Shown here: positions 25,458-34,566 of the stretch, piece by piece | How the letters are laid out: every line of letters starts with the position of its first letter | Numbering within the stretch: position 1 is the stretch's first letter | Assembly (NCBI RefSeq): GCF_001435505.1 | Contig: NZ_AZDO01000080.1 | Span: 1 to 64,000, forward strand | DNA from: Companilactobacillus futsaii JCM 17355 | GTDB taxonomy: Bacteria; Bacillota; Bacilli; Lactobacillales; Lactobacillaceae | Reading direction: 5' to 3' | DNA length: 64,000 nucleotides | Notes under the pieces: model-generated | Database searches by the model: none | What the model saw: the letters and a program-made list of their open reading frames with translations, nothing else | Told to the model about the DNA's origin: nothing | Made by a program: the position numbers and the translations under genes

Positions 25458-27836
25458 ATGGTTAAAAAAAAGGCAAGTTCAAGGCCTAGAAAGAGTAAAA
25501 AAACCGTTGATAATTCACGATTGATTAGATCTTTAGTCAGTCTAGTGTGGATAATCTTGGCGATTCTAGGCTTATTCAAGTTTGGTCTCGTTGGCAAAAC
25601 TTTCGATAATATTTACCGAATTTTTGTTGGGGATAGTTATCCAGTATTGTTGATTATCAGTATCGTTGTAGCGGCGTTTATCATTGCTACAGGGCGATTC
25701 CCTTTGTTTTCACCGAAAAGAAATTTTGGCTTTTTGTTTGTTTATTTAGGAACATTAATAATTTTGCACGGCATTTTCTTCTCCAATATGTCGTTATATC
25801 ACAATTATAATCTCGTCACATGGAATACTTTATCTGCCGATATAACGCAGGTTGATGTTAGTGGAACAGTTGGCGGAGGTATGATAGGTTCTTATTTATA
25901 CAGTTTCTTTATGCCAATGTTTTCAAGTCTGGGAACTTATTTTGTCACTGCATTGATTATTTTTATTGGAATTTTGATGTTATTAAACGTTACGATGAAA
26001 CAAGTTTCGGTTGTAACGACTGATATTTTAGTATCTTTAAAGCATCTATTTATTAAAATTAAGGACATTTTAGTTGGTCATTATAGTAATTATGTTGATC
26101 AAAAGAAAACTCAAAAAGTTTCGCTTAGTTCAGATAAACCTAAGAAAACTGTTCCGATAGTAAGGGATGACGACAAAACTGAAGATGGTTTCAATAGTTT
26201 TGCTGAAGGGAAAAAAGAAGACAAGAAACCAGATGAGTTTGAGATTGAAGGGGCACCAAAGTCTCCAGAGCAATCTACTTCTGAGGCCACGGTGGTTTCC
26301 AAGCCTTACGGTGTCGATGGTACTAAGGATAAAGATTTACCAGATCCAGTAAGTTATAAGAAAACTGATCAAGTTGATAATGATGGCTATGTATTGCCTT
26401 CAGTAGATTTGTTGAAGCAAGTTCCTCAGACCGATCAAACTTCAGAAGTTCATTTGATCGAGGAAAATAAAGATAAATTACGTCAGACTTTTAAGAGTTT
26501 TGGCGTTGATGTTGAAGTTAAGAAGGCTAGTTTGGGACCAACTATTACGAAGTACGAAGTTCAACCAGCTGTTGGTGTTAAAGTAAGTAAAATTGTCAAT
26601 TTAGCTGATGATTTGGCTTTAGCTTTGGCAGCAAAAGATATCCGTATTGAAGCACCGATTCCAGGGAAACCATTTGTTGGAATTGAAGTGCCTAATAAGA
26701 CTATCTCAACAGTTTCCTTTAAAGATATTACTGAAAATCAAAAGGATAAGACTCATCCATTGGTAGTTCCTTTAGGAAAGGACGTTTCTGGCAATATTAT
26801 AGAAGCTAATATTACTAAAATGCCCCATTTACTGATTGCTGGTTCTACTGGTAGTGGTAAGTCAGTAGCTATCAATACGATCATCACTGGTATTTTAATG
26901 AAGTCTAAACCAAATGAAGTTAAACTGATTTTGATTGATCCAAAGATGGTTGAATTAAATGTTTATAATGGAATTCCTCACTTGTTGATACCAGTAGTTA
27001 CAGATGCTAGACGAGCTGCTGGAGCGCTACAAAAAGCAGTTAAAGAAATGGAACGCCGTTATAAATTATTTGCTGAGACTAGTCACCGTAACATTGGTGA
27101 GTATAACGCCGACGTTGATAAGTTCAATGAAACTGCAGCTGACGAGGATAAGATGGAGCGCTTGCCATTTATTGTCGTTATCGTTGATGAATTGTCTGAC
27201 TTGATGATGGTAGCTGGACATGAAGTAGAAGCAGCTATCGTTCGTTTAGCTCAAATGGCCCGTGCGGCTGGATTACACATTATTATTGCAACCCAACGTC
27301 CATCAGTTGATGTCATTACAGGTTTGATCAAAGCCAATATTCCATCGAGAATGGCTTTTGCCGTTTCCAGTGGGGTCGATTCAAGAACAATTCTAGACTC
27401 AGTTGGAGCTGAGAAGCTCTTAGGACGAGGAGACATGCTTTTCCAACCAATTGGGAAGAGTAAGCCAATTCGACTTCAGGGAGCTTATATTTCCGAATCA
27501 GAGGTTGAAAATGTTGTGAAGTTTGTCAGTGAACAACAAGAAGCTCATTACGATGAAGAAATGATTCCTACTGATATTGAAGAAGGCGGCAGTGATAGTG
27601 ATAAACCAGAAGATGAATATTGGGATGATGCTGTCGATATGATTGTTAAAGGACAATCAGCTAGTGTTTCTATGCTTCAAAGAAGATTCGCTATCGGTTA
27701 TAATCGAGCTGCAAGAATGGTTGACGAAATGGAGAATAAGGGTATCGTTGGACCATCAGAAGGAAGTAAGCCACGAAAAGTATTAATTACTCCAGAACAA
27801 TTAGAAACAATAAGAAAAAATCAGGTGAAAAATTGA
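25458..27836 (+). CDS. ftsK: FtsK/SpoIIIE DNA translocase
   Basis: 792 residues. About four or five N-terminal membrane helices (to about 180), an acidic linker (about 215-320), then the RecA-like motor with Walker A GSTGSGKS at 462-469 and Walker B IVVIVDELSDLMM. The C-terminal gamma winged helix (about 725-790) reads KOPS/SRS-type sequences. It pumps chromosome ends through the division septum and supports XerCD recombination. It heads the conserved series ymfF-ymfH-ymfI-ymfM-pgsA-cinA-recA. The next start overlaps the stop by 4 bases. Confidence 0.95.
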   Translation: MVKKKASSRPRKSKKTVDNSRLIRSLVSLVWIILAILGLFKFGLVGKTFDNIYRIFVGDSYPVLLIISIVVAAFIIATGRFPLFSPKRNFGFLFVYLGTLIILHGIFFSNMSLYHNYNLVTWNTLSADITQVDVSGTVGGGMIGSYLYSFFMPMFSSLGTYFVTALIIFIGILMLLNVTMKQVSVVTTDILVSLKHLFIKIKDILVGHYSNYVDQKKTQKVSLSSDKPKKTVPIVRDDDKTEDGFNSFAEGKKEDKKPDEFEIEGAPKSPEQSTSEATVVSKPYGVDGTKDKDLPDPVSYKKTDQVDNDGYVLPSVDLLKQVPQTDQTSEVHLIEENKDKLRQTFKSFGVDVEVKKASLGPTITKYEVQPAVGVKVSKIVNLADDLALALAAKDIRIEAPIPGKPFVGIEVPNKTISTVSFKDITENQKDKTHPLVVPLGKDVSGNIIEANITKMPHLLIAGSTGSGKSVAINTIITGILMKSKPNEVKLILIDPKMVELNVYNGIPHLLIPVVTDARRAAGALQKAVKEMERRYKLFAETSHRNIGEYNADVDKFNETAADEDKMERLPFIVVIVDELSDLMMVAGHEVEAAIVRLAQMARAAGLHIIIATQRPSVDVITGLIKANIPSRMAFAVSSGVDSRTILDSVGAEKLLGRGDMLFQPIGKSKPIRLQGAYISESEVENVVKFVSEQQEAHYDEEMIPTDIEEGGSDSDKPEDEYWDDAVDMIVKGQSASVSMLQRRFAIGYNRAARMVDEMENKGIVGPSEGSKPRKVLITPEQLETIRKNQVKN

Positions 27837-29116
27837 GAAAAACATTAGCAAAGAATATTTTCTTAAATATAAATTCGATCAAAAAATTTCGAACTATTAA
27901 AATTCAAGTCGATTTTCTTCGTCCTTTGAAAAAAGAGGAGACCACAAGTCGTCGATTATTAGCCAACGTCATGTCTAACTCAACGGCCAATTATCCCAGT
28001 TTTCGATCGATAAATGACCGCGAAATGGAATTGTACGGTTCTGAAATCAATGTCTTTACGCGGAATCTTTTAAATTTCAATGATTTAGCTTTCAGTGTTG
28101 AATTCGCTGATCCTAATTTTTTGATTGATGGTCAAACGCAGATCAAAGATAATTTGGAATTGTTGAATGAAATAATTTTTAAGCCAAATTTAGCTGGAAA
28201 AGAATTTGATCACATATCTTTTGAGACTGAAAAGCGTAATTTAATATCTAATTTAATTTCAATTCAAGATAATCAAGATTTAGTTAGCACTTTAGGTTTA
28301 ACGAAATTAATCTATCAAAATAATCCTGACCGTCAGGTACCAATTTTTGGTAGTGTCGATCAATTAAATAATTTAACGAATGAAAAATTATTGGAAATGT
28401 ATCAAGATGTAATTCAAAACGACACTATTGTCATTAATGTCGTTGGAAATGTTGATGAAGAAAAATTTGCAGAAGATATTTTAACTAGTGGTTTTTATAC
28501 TCAAATGAATAGTGAACGTCCTGATTTAAAAATTGAATTTGATAAGTTTAATCAATTGATTGCTAATCCGGCTGAAAAAATCGAACATAAACATCTTAAT
28601 CAGAGTCGTATTGCGTTAGCTTTCGCAACTGAAGGTGTTTCTAAGAAGTTTAATCGTTTAGCGCCTCAAATCATGAATTTAATTTTGGGTGGAGACGACC
28701 AATCACAATTGTTTCAACAAGTTCGTGAGAAAAATAGTTTAGCTTACTCAGTCTCTAGTACATACCAACCATTGAGTCATTTGGTTACGATTCAAGCCGG
28801 ATTAGATTCTGATTCAGTTCAAAAAGCTTTAGAATTAATTAGCCAACAAATTGATTTTATTAAAAATGGTAAATTTAGTGATAATCAAGTCCAACACGCT
28901 CAAAAAGTTATGTTGACAAGACGAAAGATAGCAACGGATTCGATTCAATACTACATTATGCGTAGTATTTGGGAAACCGTTTATCCAAAGACTTTGATGA
29001 GTGATGAACAATTTCAAGCAGAATTAGATAATTTAGATCGTGAACATATTGCCAGTGTAGCTAATAATCTGCATGCTATAGCACAATATCAGTTGATTGG
29101 AGATTCAAATGACTGA
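27833..29116 (+). CDS. ymfF: M16 peptidase-like protein YmfF (YfmF), catalytically degenerate
   Basis: 427 residues with two M16 modules. The zinc-binding HxxEH is absent; the corresponding N-terminal segment reads LANVMSNSTANYPSF. It is presumed a non-catalytic partner of the following YmfH, like mitochondrial processing peptidase subunits. Annotation systems link it to EF-P 5-aminopentanol modification. The start is TTG 27833 with AGGTGA upstream, overlapping the ftsK stop; the 3' end overlaps ymfH by 8 bases. Confidence 0.88.
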   Translation: MRKTLAKNIFLNINSIKKFRTIKIQVDFLRPLKKEETTSRRLLANVMSNSTANYPSFRSINDREMELYGSEINVFTRNLLNFNDLAFSVEFADPNFLIDGQTQIKDNLELLNEIIFKPNLAGKEFDHISFETEKRNLISNLISIQDNQDLVSTLGLTKLIYQNNPDRQVPIFGSVDQLNNLTNEKLLEMYQDVIQNDTIVINVVGNVDEEKFAEDILTSGFYTQMNSERPDLKIEFDKFNQLIANPAEKIEHKHLNQSRIALAFATEGVSKKFNRLAPQIMNLILGGDDQSQLFQQVREKNSLAYSVSSTYQPLSHLVTIQAGLDSDSVQKALELISQQIDFIKNGKFSDNQVQHAQKVMLTRRKIATDSIQYYIMRSIWETVYPKTLMSDEQFQAELDNLDREHIASVANNLHAIAQYQLIGDSND

Positions 29117-30347
29117 AAAGTTAGAAAAACAAACTAAAAAATTAAATAATGGACTGCAAATTAATGTCGTACCAATGCCAGGATTTAATCAAGTTTATGG
29201 TGTAGCGATGGCAAATTTTGGGTCAGTAGATACGCAAACAAACAAAGGGACATTACCTGCTGGAATTGCCCATTTTATAGAACATAAATTGTTTGCCAAA
29301 CCTAACTATGATGTGTCAGAGAAATTTGCTCAATATGGTGCTAATTCTAATGCCTATACTAGTTATACGAAAACAGCCTATTTATTCCAGACTTTAGATA
29401 ATCCTTATGATAATCTGAAAATTTTATTGGATTTAATTCAGAATCCTTACTTTACAGATAAGAATGTTGCATCTGAACGAGGAATAATTGACCAAGAAAT
29501 TCAAATGTATCTCGATATGCCGGAGTGGGTTTTGGAACAGCGAATTTTAAGTAAATTGTATCCTAATGACCCAATCGCAGAGGATATTGCTGGTTCAAGT
29601 GATTCATTGAAACAAATCAACCGTCAGAATTTATTGTCAACTTATCAACAAAATTATCGACCTGATAATATGAATTTAGTTTTAGTTGGGGATGTGGATT
29701 TTGAAAAGGTTGAAAATATTGTTGAAAAGTCTAATTTTCATCAAGTTGATACGCCACTACAAAAGATCAATCGTCAGTTCGATCCAATTGGTCGAGGCGG
29801 CTTTGAAAAGATGGATATCAGCCAAGCTCGCAGTGCCTATGGAATTAGAATCGATACAGAAATGTCTGGCTATAATTTAGTGAAGGAACAATTTCAATTA
29901 AATATGATTATGGAGACTTTAATTGGAGAATCTTCTAAGAATTATCAAGAAATGAGTAATTTAGGTCTAATTGATGATAGTTTTTCTTATAATGTAGTTG
30001 CAGAAAATAACTATTGTTTTATCATAATTAGTGGATCAAATAATAATCCCCAAAAATTTCAAGAATATCTACGTAATCATTTAACCTATGACTCATTAAA
30101 AGAAGTTTTAACCGATGCAAAATTTAACAGAATTAAACGTGATGCGATTGGTTCTTACTTATTTGCTCAAAATGCACCTGAAGCAATTGCTAATCAGATG
30201 GCTGAACTTTATTTTTATGATGTTGATTACTTAGAATTGATCAATATGATTGACTCAATAAAAAAAGAAGATGTCTTAATGATTGCAGAGAAATTTCTAA
30301 AAGATAATAACAGCACTTATTACAATCTTTTGCCAAATAGGAAGTAA
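29109..30347 (+). CDS. ymfH: M16 zinc peptidase YmfH (YfmH)
   Basis: 412 residues. Intact inverted zinc motif HxxEH: H55-F-I-E58-H59, with the downstream glutamate expected in the ASERGIIDQEIQ region. ATG 29109 follows TTGGAGAT, while an in-frame TTG 12 bases earlier would overlap that ribosome binding site. It probably forms a heterodimer with YmfF. The physiological substrate is unproven; genetic context ties the pair to YmfI and EF-P modification. Confidence 0.9.
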   Translation: MTEKLEKQTKKLNNGLQINVVPMPGFNQVYGVAMANFGSVDTQTNKGTLPAGIAHFIEHKLFAKPNYDVSEKFAQYGANSNAYTSYTKTAYLFQTLDNPYDNLKILLDLIQNPYFTDKNVASERGIIDQEIQMYLDMPEWVLEQRILSKLYPNDPIAEDIAGSSDSLKQINRQNLLSTYQQNYRPDNMNLVLVGDVDFEKVENIVEKSNFHQVDTPLQKINRQFDPIGRGGFEKMDISQARSAYGIRIDTEMSGYNLVKEQFQLNMIMETLIGESSKNYQEMSNLGLIDDSFSYNVVAENNYCFIIISGSNNNPQKFQEYLRNHLTYDSLKEVLTDAKFNRIKRDAIGSYLFAQNAPEAIANQMAELYFYDVDYLELINMIDSIKKEDVLMIAEKFLKDNNSTYYNLLPNRK

Positions 30348-30350
30348 ATT

Positions 30351-31073
30351 ATGTATGCATTAGTTATGGGAAGTTCCGGTGATATTGGTGCAAGTAGTGC
30401 TAAAAAGCTAGCTGATAAAGGCTGGTCATTGTATTTGCACTACAATCAAAATCGTGAACGAATCGAAAAATTACGAATCGAACTTGTAGAAAAATATCCG
30501 AAACAAGATTTTATTCCTATCAAATTCAATATGGAACAAGATTCAGTTGAACAATTAACCAGTCAGGTTTTTGGGCTAGATGCGATAGTTTTCGCTCAAG
30601 GCAACACTTACTATAAATTGTTAGTTGATATCTCTGAGAAAGAAATTGACTCTTTATGGAATATTCATGTAAAACTACCTATTTTAATTTTACAGGCACT
30701 ACAAGATAAGTTAGCCAAGACGCATCATGGTCGAATTGTTTTTATTGGCTCAATTTATGGAAAAATTGGTTCAGCGATGGAAGTAGTGTATAGCACTGTC
30801 AAAGGAGCAATGTCTTCGTTTGCAGATGCATATGCTAAAGAAGTAGCTTCCTTAGGAATCTCTGTAAATGTTGTTGCTCCAGGAGCTGTTAATACTAAGA
30901 TGAATACCCAAGAATTTTCAAGTGAAGATCTTGAAAGCGTCAAAGAGGAAATTCCAGCTGATAGGTTAGCAAACCCTGATGAGATAGCTGATTTGGTTAG
31001 TTATTTGGTTAATATAAAATCAAATTATTTAACAGGCCAGACAATTTATTTTGCAGGTGGTTGGTTGCTGTAA
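30351..31073 (+). CDS. ymfI: YmfI, SDR-family EF-P 5-aminopentanone reductase
   Basis: 240 residues, short-chain dehydrogenase. The NAD(P)-binding glycine motif is GSSGDIGAS (7-15), the catalytic Tyr/Lys pair is in YSTVK, and the preceding serine is in IVFIGSIYG. In B. subtilis YmfI reduces the 5-aminopentanone group on EF-P to aminopentanol. It follows ymfH by 3 bases, in the same operon. It ends 65 bases before ymfM, where TGTTATACT (extended -10 like) might give an extra promoter. Confidence 0.85.
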   Translation: MYALVMGSSGDIGASSAKKLADKGWSLYLHYNQNRERIEKLRIELVEKYPKQDFIPIKFNMEQDSVEQLTSQVFGLDAIVFAQGNTYYKLLVDISEKEIDSLWNIHVKLPILILQALQDKLAKTHHGRIVFIGSIYGKIGSAMEVVYSTVKGAMSSFADAYAKEVASLGISVNVVAPGAVNTKMNTQEFSSEDLESVKEEIPADRLANPDEIADLVSYLVNIKSNYLTGQTIYFAGGWLL

Positions 31074-31138
31074 GCTCGCTAGTAGTTAGATAATAATATA
31101 TGTTATACTTAGAAAAATTAGTTAATCGGTGGTAAATA

Positions 31139-31987
31139 ATGGACGAAATTGGCCAAAAGTTAAGAAATGCGCGTATCAAAAAAGGATACACAATTGATGA
31201 TTTACAACAAATCACAAAAATTCAAAAAAGATATTTAATTGCTATTGAAGAAGGTCAATTTGATCATCTTCCTGGTGATTTCTATGTCAGAGCTTTTATC
31301 AAGCAATATTCTGATGCCGTTGGTATTTCAAGTGATGACTTGTTGGAAGAATATAAGTCAGACATTCCTAATTCCCAACCTACTCAAGAGTCTGCTCCTG
31401 AGGAAACTAAGACTAGAAGTATCAAGGAAGAATCAAATTCTTTCTTCTCCAATTTGGGTAACTATATTCCTCAAATTGTCGTTGGTATCATAATTGTTGT
31501 AATTATTGGTGTTATTGCATTTGGTATGATTCACAAGAATCAAAGTTCATCAAGTGTGACGATTCCAAAGGACAATACTGAACAAACGACAAAGAAAGCC
31601 AAGAAGACAACTAAAAAGAAGACTGCTGAGAAAGCAGACAAGAAAACAGAAACTAAGTCTAAAGAAACAACAGTCAAAGAGTCTGACACTGAAGGAACAT
31701 ATACGATTACTAATGTTCCAAGTGATGGCTTAAAAGTTGTTGTTGAAGGTAGTAATGGTCAAGCTTGGATTCAATTCAAGGAAGGCGACAACACTACTTG
31801 GCAACAAGCTCTTAGTGCTGACGAAAAGAAGGAAACTACTGTTCCTAGTGATACAACAACTTTCACTATTCAAACTGGTAATGTTAATAACACTAAAATT
31901 ACCATCGGTGGTAAAGATGTTGATCTATCTAAATCACAAAGTGGTAGCACTATCGTCAAAACTTTGACATTTAATATTGAAAAATAA
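31139..31987 (+). CDS. RodZ-like membrane protein with XRE helix-turn-helix (YmfM)
   Basis: 282 residues. N-terminal cytoplasmic HTH (about 1-70: LRNARIKKGYTIDDLQQIT), one membrane helix (about 113-131), a Lys/Thr-rich extracellular linker (about 150-190) and a C-terminal DUF4115 beta domain (about 190-280). RodZ links MreB to the wall-synthesis machinery; YmfM is its Gram-positive equivalent. AATCGGTGGT precedes the ATG. Confidence 0.88.
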   Translation: MDEIGQKLRNARIKKGYTIDDLQQITKIQKRYLIAIEEGQFDHLPGDFYVRAFIKQYSDAVGISSDDLLEEYKSDIPNSQPTQESAPEETKTRSIKEESNSFFSNLGNYIPQIVVGIIIVVIIGVIAFGMIHKNQSSSSVTIPKDNTEQTTKKAKKTTKKKTAEKADKKTETKSKETTVKESDTEGTYTITNVPSDGLKVVVEGSNGQAWIQFKEGDNTTWQQALSADEKKETTVPSDTTTFTIQTGNVNNTKITIGGKDVDLSKSQSGSTIVKTLTFNIEK

Positions 31988-32030
31988 AATAATGGTGTCT
32001 AATCTTTATGGGTAGACACCATTATTTTGT
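31986..32030 (+). terminator. Hairpin after ymfM
   Basis: A 16-bp stem (31986-32001 with 32013-32028) overlaps the ymfM stop. The T-run is short (ATTATTTTG), so readthrough into pgsA, 30 bases later, is likely. Confidence 0.7.
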
Positions 32031-32059
32031 CAAAATTATTATTCTTGGAGGATTTTTCA

Positions 32060-32644
32060 ATGGTTTGGAATGTACCAAATAAATTAACCATGTTACGAAT
32101 TATTTTAATTCCGGTATTTATTATTTTATTAGCTTTTAATTGGAGTGGTTTGGGAGATATTTATGTTGCAAATGATTTGATCCCTGTCAATCATGTTTTG
32201 GCAACTTTTGTTTTCATCATTGCTTCGTTGACAGACTTGTTGGATGGTAAAATTGCTCGTAAGTATCATTTAGTATCTAACTTCGGTAAATTTGCCGATA
32301 CGTTAGCTGACAAGATGTTAGTTATGACAGCTTTTATCTTCTTAGTAAGTTTTAAGATGGCTCCGGCTTGGGTCGTTGCAATTATCGTTTGTCGGGAGTT
32401 AGCAGTTACTGGTTTAAGAACTATCGTTTTGGAAGCTGGTGGTAAAGTAATGGCTGCTCAAATGCCAGGTAAGATCAAAACCACAACACAAATGTTGGCC
32501 ATCATTTTCTTGTTGATGCACAATATTTTCTTCTCTGCTATCAATATTCCAATTGGCGAGATTTTCTTATATATTTGTTTGATTTTCACTATTTATTCAG
32601 GTGCTGATTACTTTATTCAAAGTAAAGATATTTTCAAATCTTAA
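32060..32644 (+). CDS. pgsA: PgsA, CDP-diacylglycerol-glycerol-3-phosphate phosphatidyltransferase
   Basis: 194 residues, several membrane helices. The CDP-alcohol phosphotransferase motif DG-x2-AR-x8-G-x3-D-x3-D is complete (DGKIAR, then GKFADTLAD). It makes phosphatidylglycerol phosphate, the first committed step to PG and cardiolipin. ATG 32060 is chosen for TTGGAGG at a spacing of about 8; an upstream in-frame start lies in the preceding hairpin. Confidence 0.95.
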   Translation: MVWNVPNKLTMLRIILIPVFIILLAFNWSGLGDIYVANDLIPVNHVLATFVFIIASLTDLLDGKIARKYHLVSNFGKFADTLADKMLVMTAFIFLVSFKMAPAWVVAIIVCRELAVTGLRTIVLEAGGKVMAAQMPGKIKTTTQMLAIIFLLMHNIFFSAINIPIGEIFLYICLIFTIYSGADYFIQSKDIFKS

Positions 32645-32667
32645 TACGTAATTTGAAAGAGAGAGCA

Positions 32668-33207
32668 ATGAAAAAAGAGATAGAGTTTTTGAAAAAAATT
32701 GAACGTCAAGATTTTGAAAAGGGGATCCCAGAAGAATTCAAGAATTTTCCTAAACAAACAGTTGATTTGTTGAAGAAAATGAATTTGAAGATCACTGCAG
32801 CAGAAAGTTTGACTGCAGGGATGTTTCAAGCAGCTGTTGCGACAATTCCAGGTGCATCGAACGTTTTTGATGGTGGTTTTGTTACCTATGCGGATTCGAT
32901 CAAAGTCCAATTGCTGGGAATGGATCCACAGTTGATTGAGGATAATACAGTCGTCAGTGGACCGGTAGCTTTGGCAATGGCCAAATTGTCTGCTGAAAAA
33001 ATCAAAGCTGATATCGGCGTTGGATTTACAGGCGTAGCTGGTCCTGATCCATTGGAAGGGAACCCTGTAGGTACAGTCTTTATCAGTGCTTATAACCGGA
33101 AAAATAACGAAAAAATCGTCAAAGAATTTCATTTTTCAGGATCTCGTCAGGCTATTCGAGAAAAGTCGGTTCTTTGTGGATTTGCTCTCGTTCAAGAAAT
33201 ATTATAA
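32668..33207 (+). CDS. Standalone CinA C-terminal domain (PncC-type NMN amidohydrolase)
   Basis: 179 residues. Residues ~30-179 are the CinA C-terminal domain: KITAAESLTAGMFQAAVA, FDGGFVTYADSIK and VGFTGVAGPDP. It lacks the N-terminal MoCF domain of the ~410-residue CinA usually found between pgsA and recA; about 30 unrelated charged residues stand instead. As PncC it would deamidate nicotinamide mononucleotide in NAD recycling. ATG 32668 is chosen for GAGAGA just upstream. It sits just before recA but is separated by an SOS box. Confidence 0.85.
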   Translation: MKKEIEFLKKIERQDFEKGIPEEFKNFPKQTVDLLKKMNLKITAAESLTAGMFQAAVATIPGASNVFDGGFVTYADSIKVQLLGMDPQLIEDNTVVSGPVALAMAKLSAEKIKADIGVGFTGVAGPDPLEGNPVGTVFISAYNRKNNEKIVKEFHFSGSRQAIREKSVLCGFALVQEIL

Positions 33208-33211
33208 CGGA

Positions 33212-33225
33212 CAAACATTTGTTCG
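33212..33225. promoter_or_regulatory. LexA/DinR-type SOS box before recA
   Basis: Minus-strand reading CGAACAAATGTTTG fits the Gram-positive CGAACRNRYGTTYC except for the last base. It lies just upstream of the candidate -35 of recA. With its flanks (CGGACA...TTTGTTCG then six T's) it could also form a weak terminator for cinA. Confidence 0.75.
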
Positions 33226-33233
33226 CTTTTTTC

Positions 33234-33262
33234 TTGCTTTTTTGATGAATTACTAATAATAT
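33234..33262 (+). promoter_or_regulatory. Candidate recA promoter
   Basis: TTGCTT (33234-33239), 17 bases, TAATAT (33257-33262), 34 bases before the recA start. Confidence 0.45.
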
Positions 33263-33295
33263 AACTATTGATGAATGCATTAGGAGGAAAGCAAT

Positions 33296-34420
33296 TTGGC
33301 TAAAGATGAACGACAAAAGGCTTTAGATGTAGCCTTAAAGAAAATTGAAAAGGATTTTGGTAAGGGTGCCATTATGAGAATGGGTGATGACTTGAATACT
33401 CAGATCTCAACTGTTTCTAGTGGTTCACTTGCACTTGATAATGCATTAGGTGTCGGTGGTTTTCCACGAGGAAGAATCGTAGAAATATATGGACCTGAAA
33501 GTTCTGGTAAAACAACCGTTGCTTTACATGCCGTTGCTGAAGTTCAAAAGCAAGGTGGTACTGCAGCATATATCGATGCTGAAAATGCCATGGATCCCGC
33601 TTATGCAACTGCTTTGGGTGTTAATATCGATGACTTATTGTTATCACAACCTGATACAGGTGAACAAGGATTAGAGATTGCTGATGCTTTGGTATCTAGT
33701 GGTGCAGTCGATATCGTCGTTGTCGATTCTGTTGCTGCTTTAGTTCCACGTGCAGAAATTGAAGGTGAAATGGGAGATTCCCACGTTGGTCTTCAAGCAC
33801 GTTTAATGTCACAAGCCTTGCGTAAACTATCTGGTTCAATCAACAAGACTAAGACGATTGCTTTGTTTATTAATCAAATTCGTGAAAAAGTCGGAATCAT
33901 GTTTGGTAATCCAGAAACTACTCCTGGTGGCCGTGCCTTGAAATTTTATTCAACAATCAGACTAGAAGTGCGCCGTGCTGAACAGATCAAAGATGGTTCT
34001 GATGTAATTGGTAATCGTACTAAAATAAAAGTTGTTAAGAACAAGGTTGCCCCACCATTTAAGATTGCCTTGGTAGATATTATGTATGGTCATGGTATCT
34101 CTCAAACTGGTGAATTAGTCGATATGGCGGTCGACAAAGATATTATTGATAAGAGTGGTTCATGGTACTCTTATGGTGAAGAACGAATTGGTCAGGGTCG
34201 TGAAAATGCTAAGACCTACCTAGCTGATAATCCTGACAAAATGGAAGAAATTAAGCAAAAGGTTCGTAAAGCTTATGGCATGGATGGCAAATCAGAAGAT
34301 GAAGAAAAGTCTGATGATACTAAAGATGTCAAAAGTACAAAAAAAGATGAAAAATCAACTAAAAAAGATGACGAAGCGCTAGATTTAAATCTTGAAGCTG
34401 ATAAAAAAGAAAATAAATAA
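33296..34420 (+). CDS. recA: RecA recombinase
   Basis: 374 residues. Walker A GPESSGKT at 66-73, Walker [10 protein letters not shown], loop L2 region [20 protein letters not shown] and an unusually Lys/Asp-rich tail (about 335-374, repeated STKKD). It carries out strand exchange and triggers LexA self-cleavage. The start is TTG 33296 with AGGAGGAAAG upstream. It has its own SOS box and terminator. The upstream order ftsK...pgsA-cinA is conserved. Confidence 0.97.
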   Translation: MAKDERQKALDVALKKIEKDFGKGAIMRMGDDLNTQISTVSSGSLALDNALGVGGFPRGRIVEIYGPESSGKTTVALHAVAEVQKQGGTAAYIDAENAMDPAYATALGVNIDDLLLSQPDTGEQGLEIADALVSSGAVDIVVVDSVAALVPRAEIEGEMGDSHVGLQARLMSQALRKLSGSINKTKTIALFINQIREKVGIMFGNPETTPGGRALKFYSTIRLEVRRAEQIKDGSDVIGNRTKIKVVKNKVAPPFKIALVDIMYGHGISQTGELVDMAVDKDIIDKSGSWYSYGEERIGQGRENAKTYLADNPDKMEEIKQKVRKAYGMDGKSEDEEKSDDTKDVKSTKKDEKSTKKDDEALDLNLEADKKENK

Positions 34421-34423
34421 GAG

Positions 34424-34452
34424 AAAAGAGGCCGATTGTGTCTCTTTTTTTC
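34424..34452 (+). terminator. Terminator after recA
   Basis: AAGAGGC (34426-34432) pairs with GTCTCTT (34440-34446), followed by TTTTTTCTTTTT. Confidence 0.75.
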
Positions 34453-34463
34453 TTTTTAGTTGG

Positions 34464-34491
34464 TTGACAGGCGATATTTATTCTATAATAT
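34464..34491 (+). promoter_or_regulatory. Promoter for rny
   Basis: TTGACA (34464-34469) with TAATAT (34486-34491) at 16 bases; TATAAT at 34484 would have only 14. The 5' untranslated region would be about 70 bases. Confidence 0.6.
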
Positions 34492-34566
34492 TAAGTTGTA
34501 TGTAATAATCTGCAACATTTAAATTTTTACAAACACATTTTTAAAAGCAAATATGGAGGTGATGGC

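Noticed and set aside
32641-33132. 163-codon minus-strand frame opposite the cinA-like gene
   Set aside because: Its sequence is the antisense of a clear coding region, rich in Cys, Phe and Ser as shadows are.
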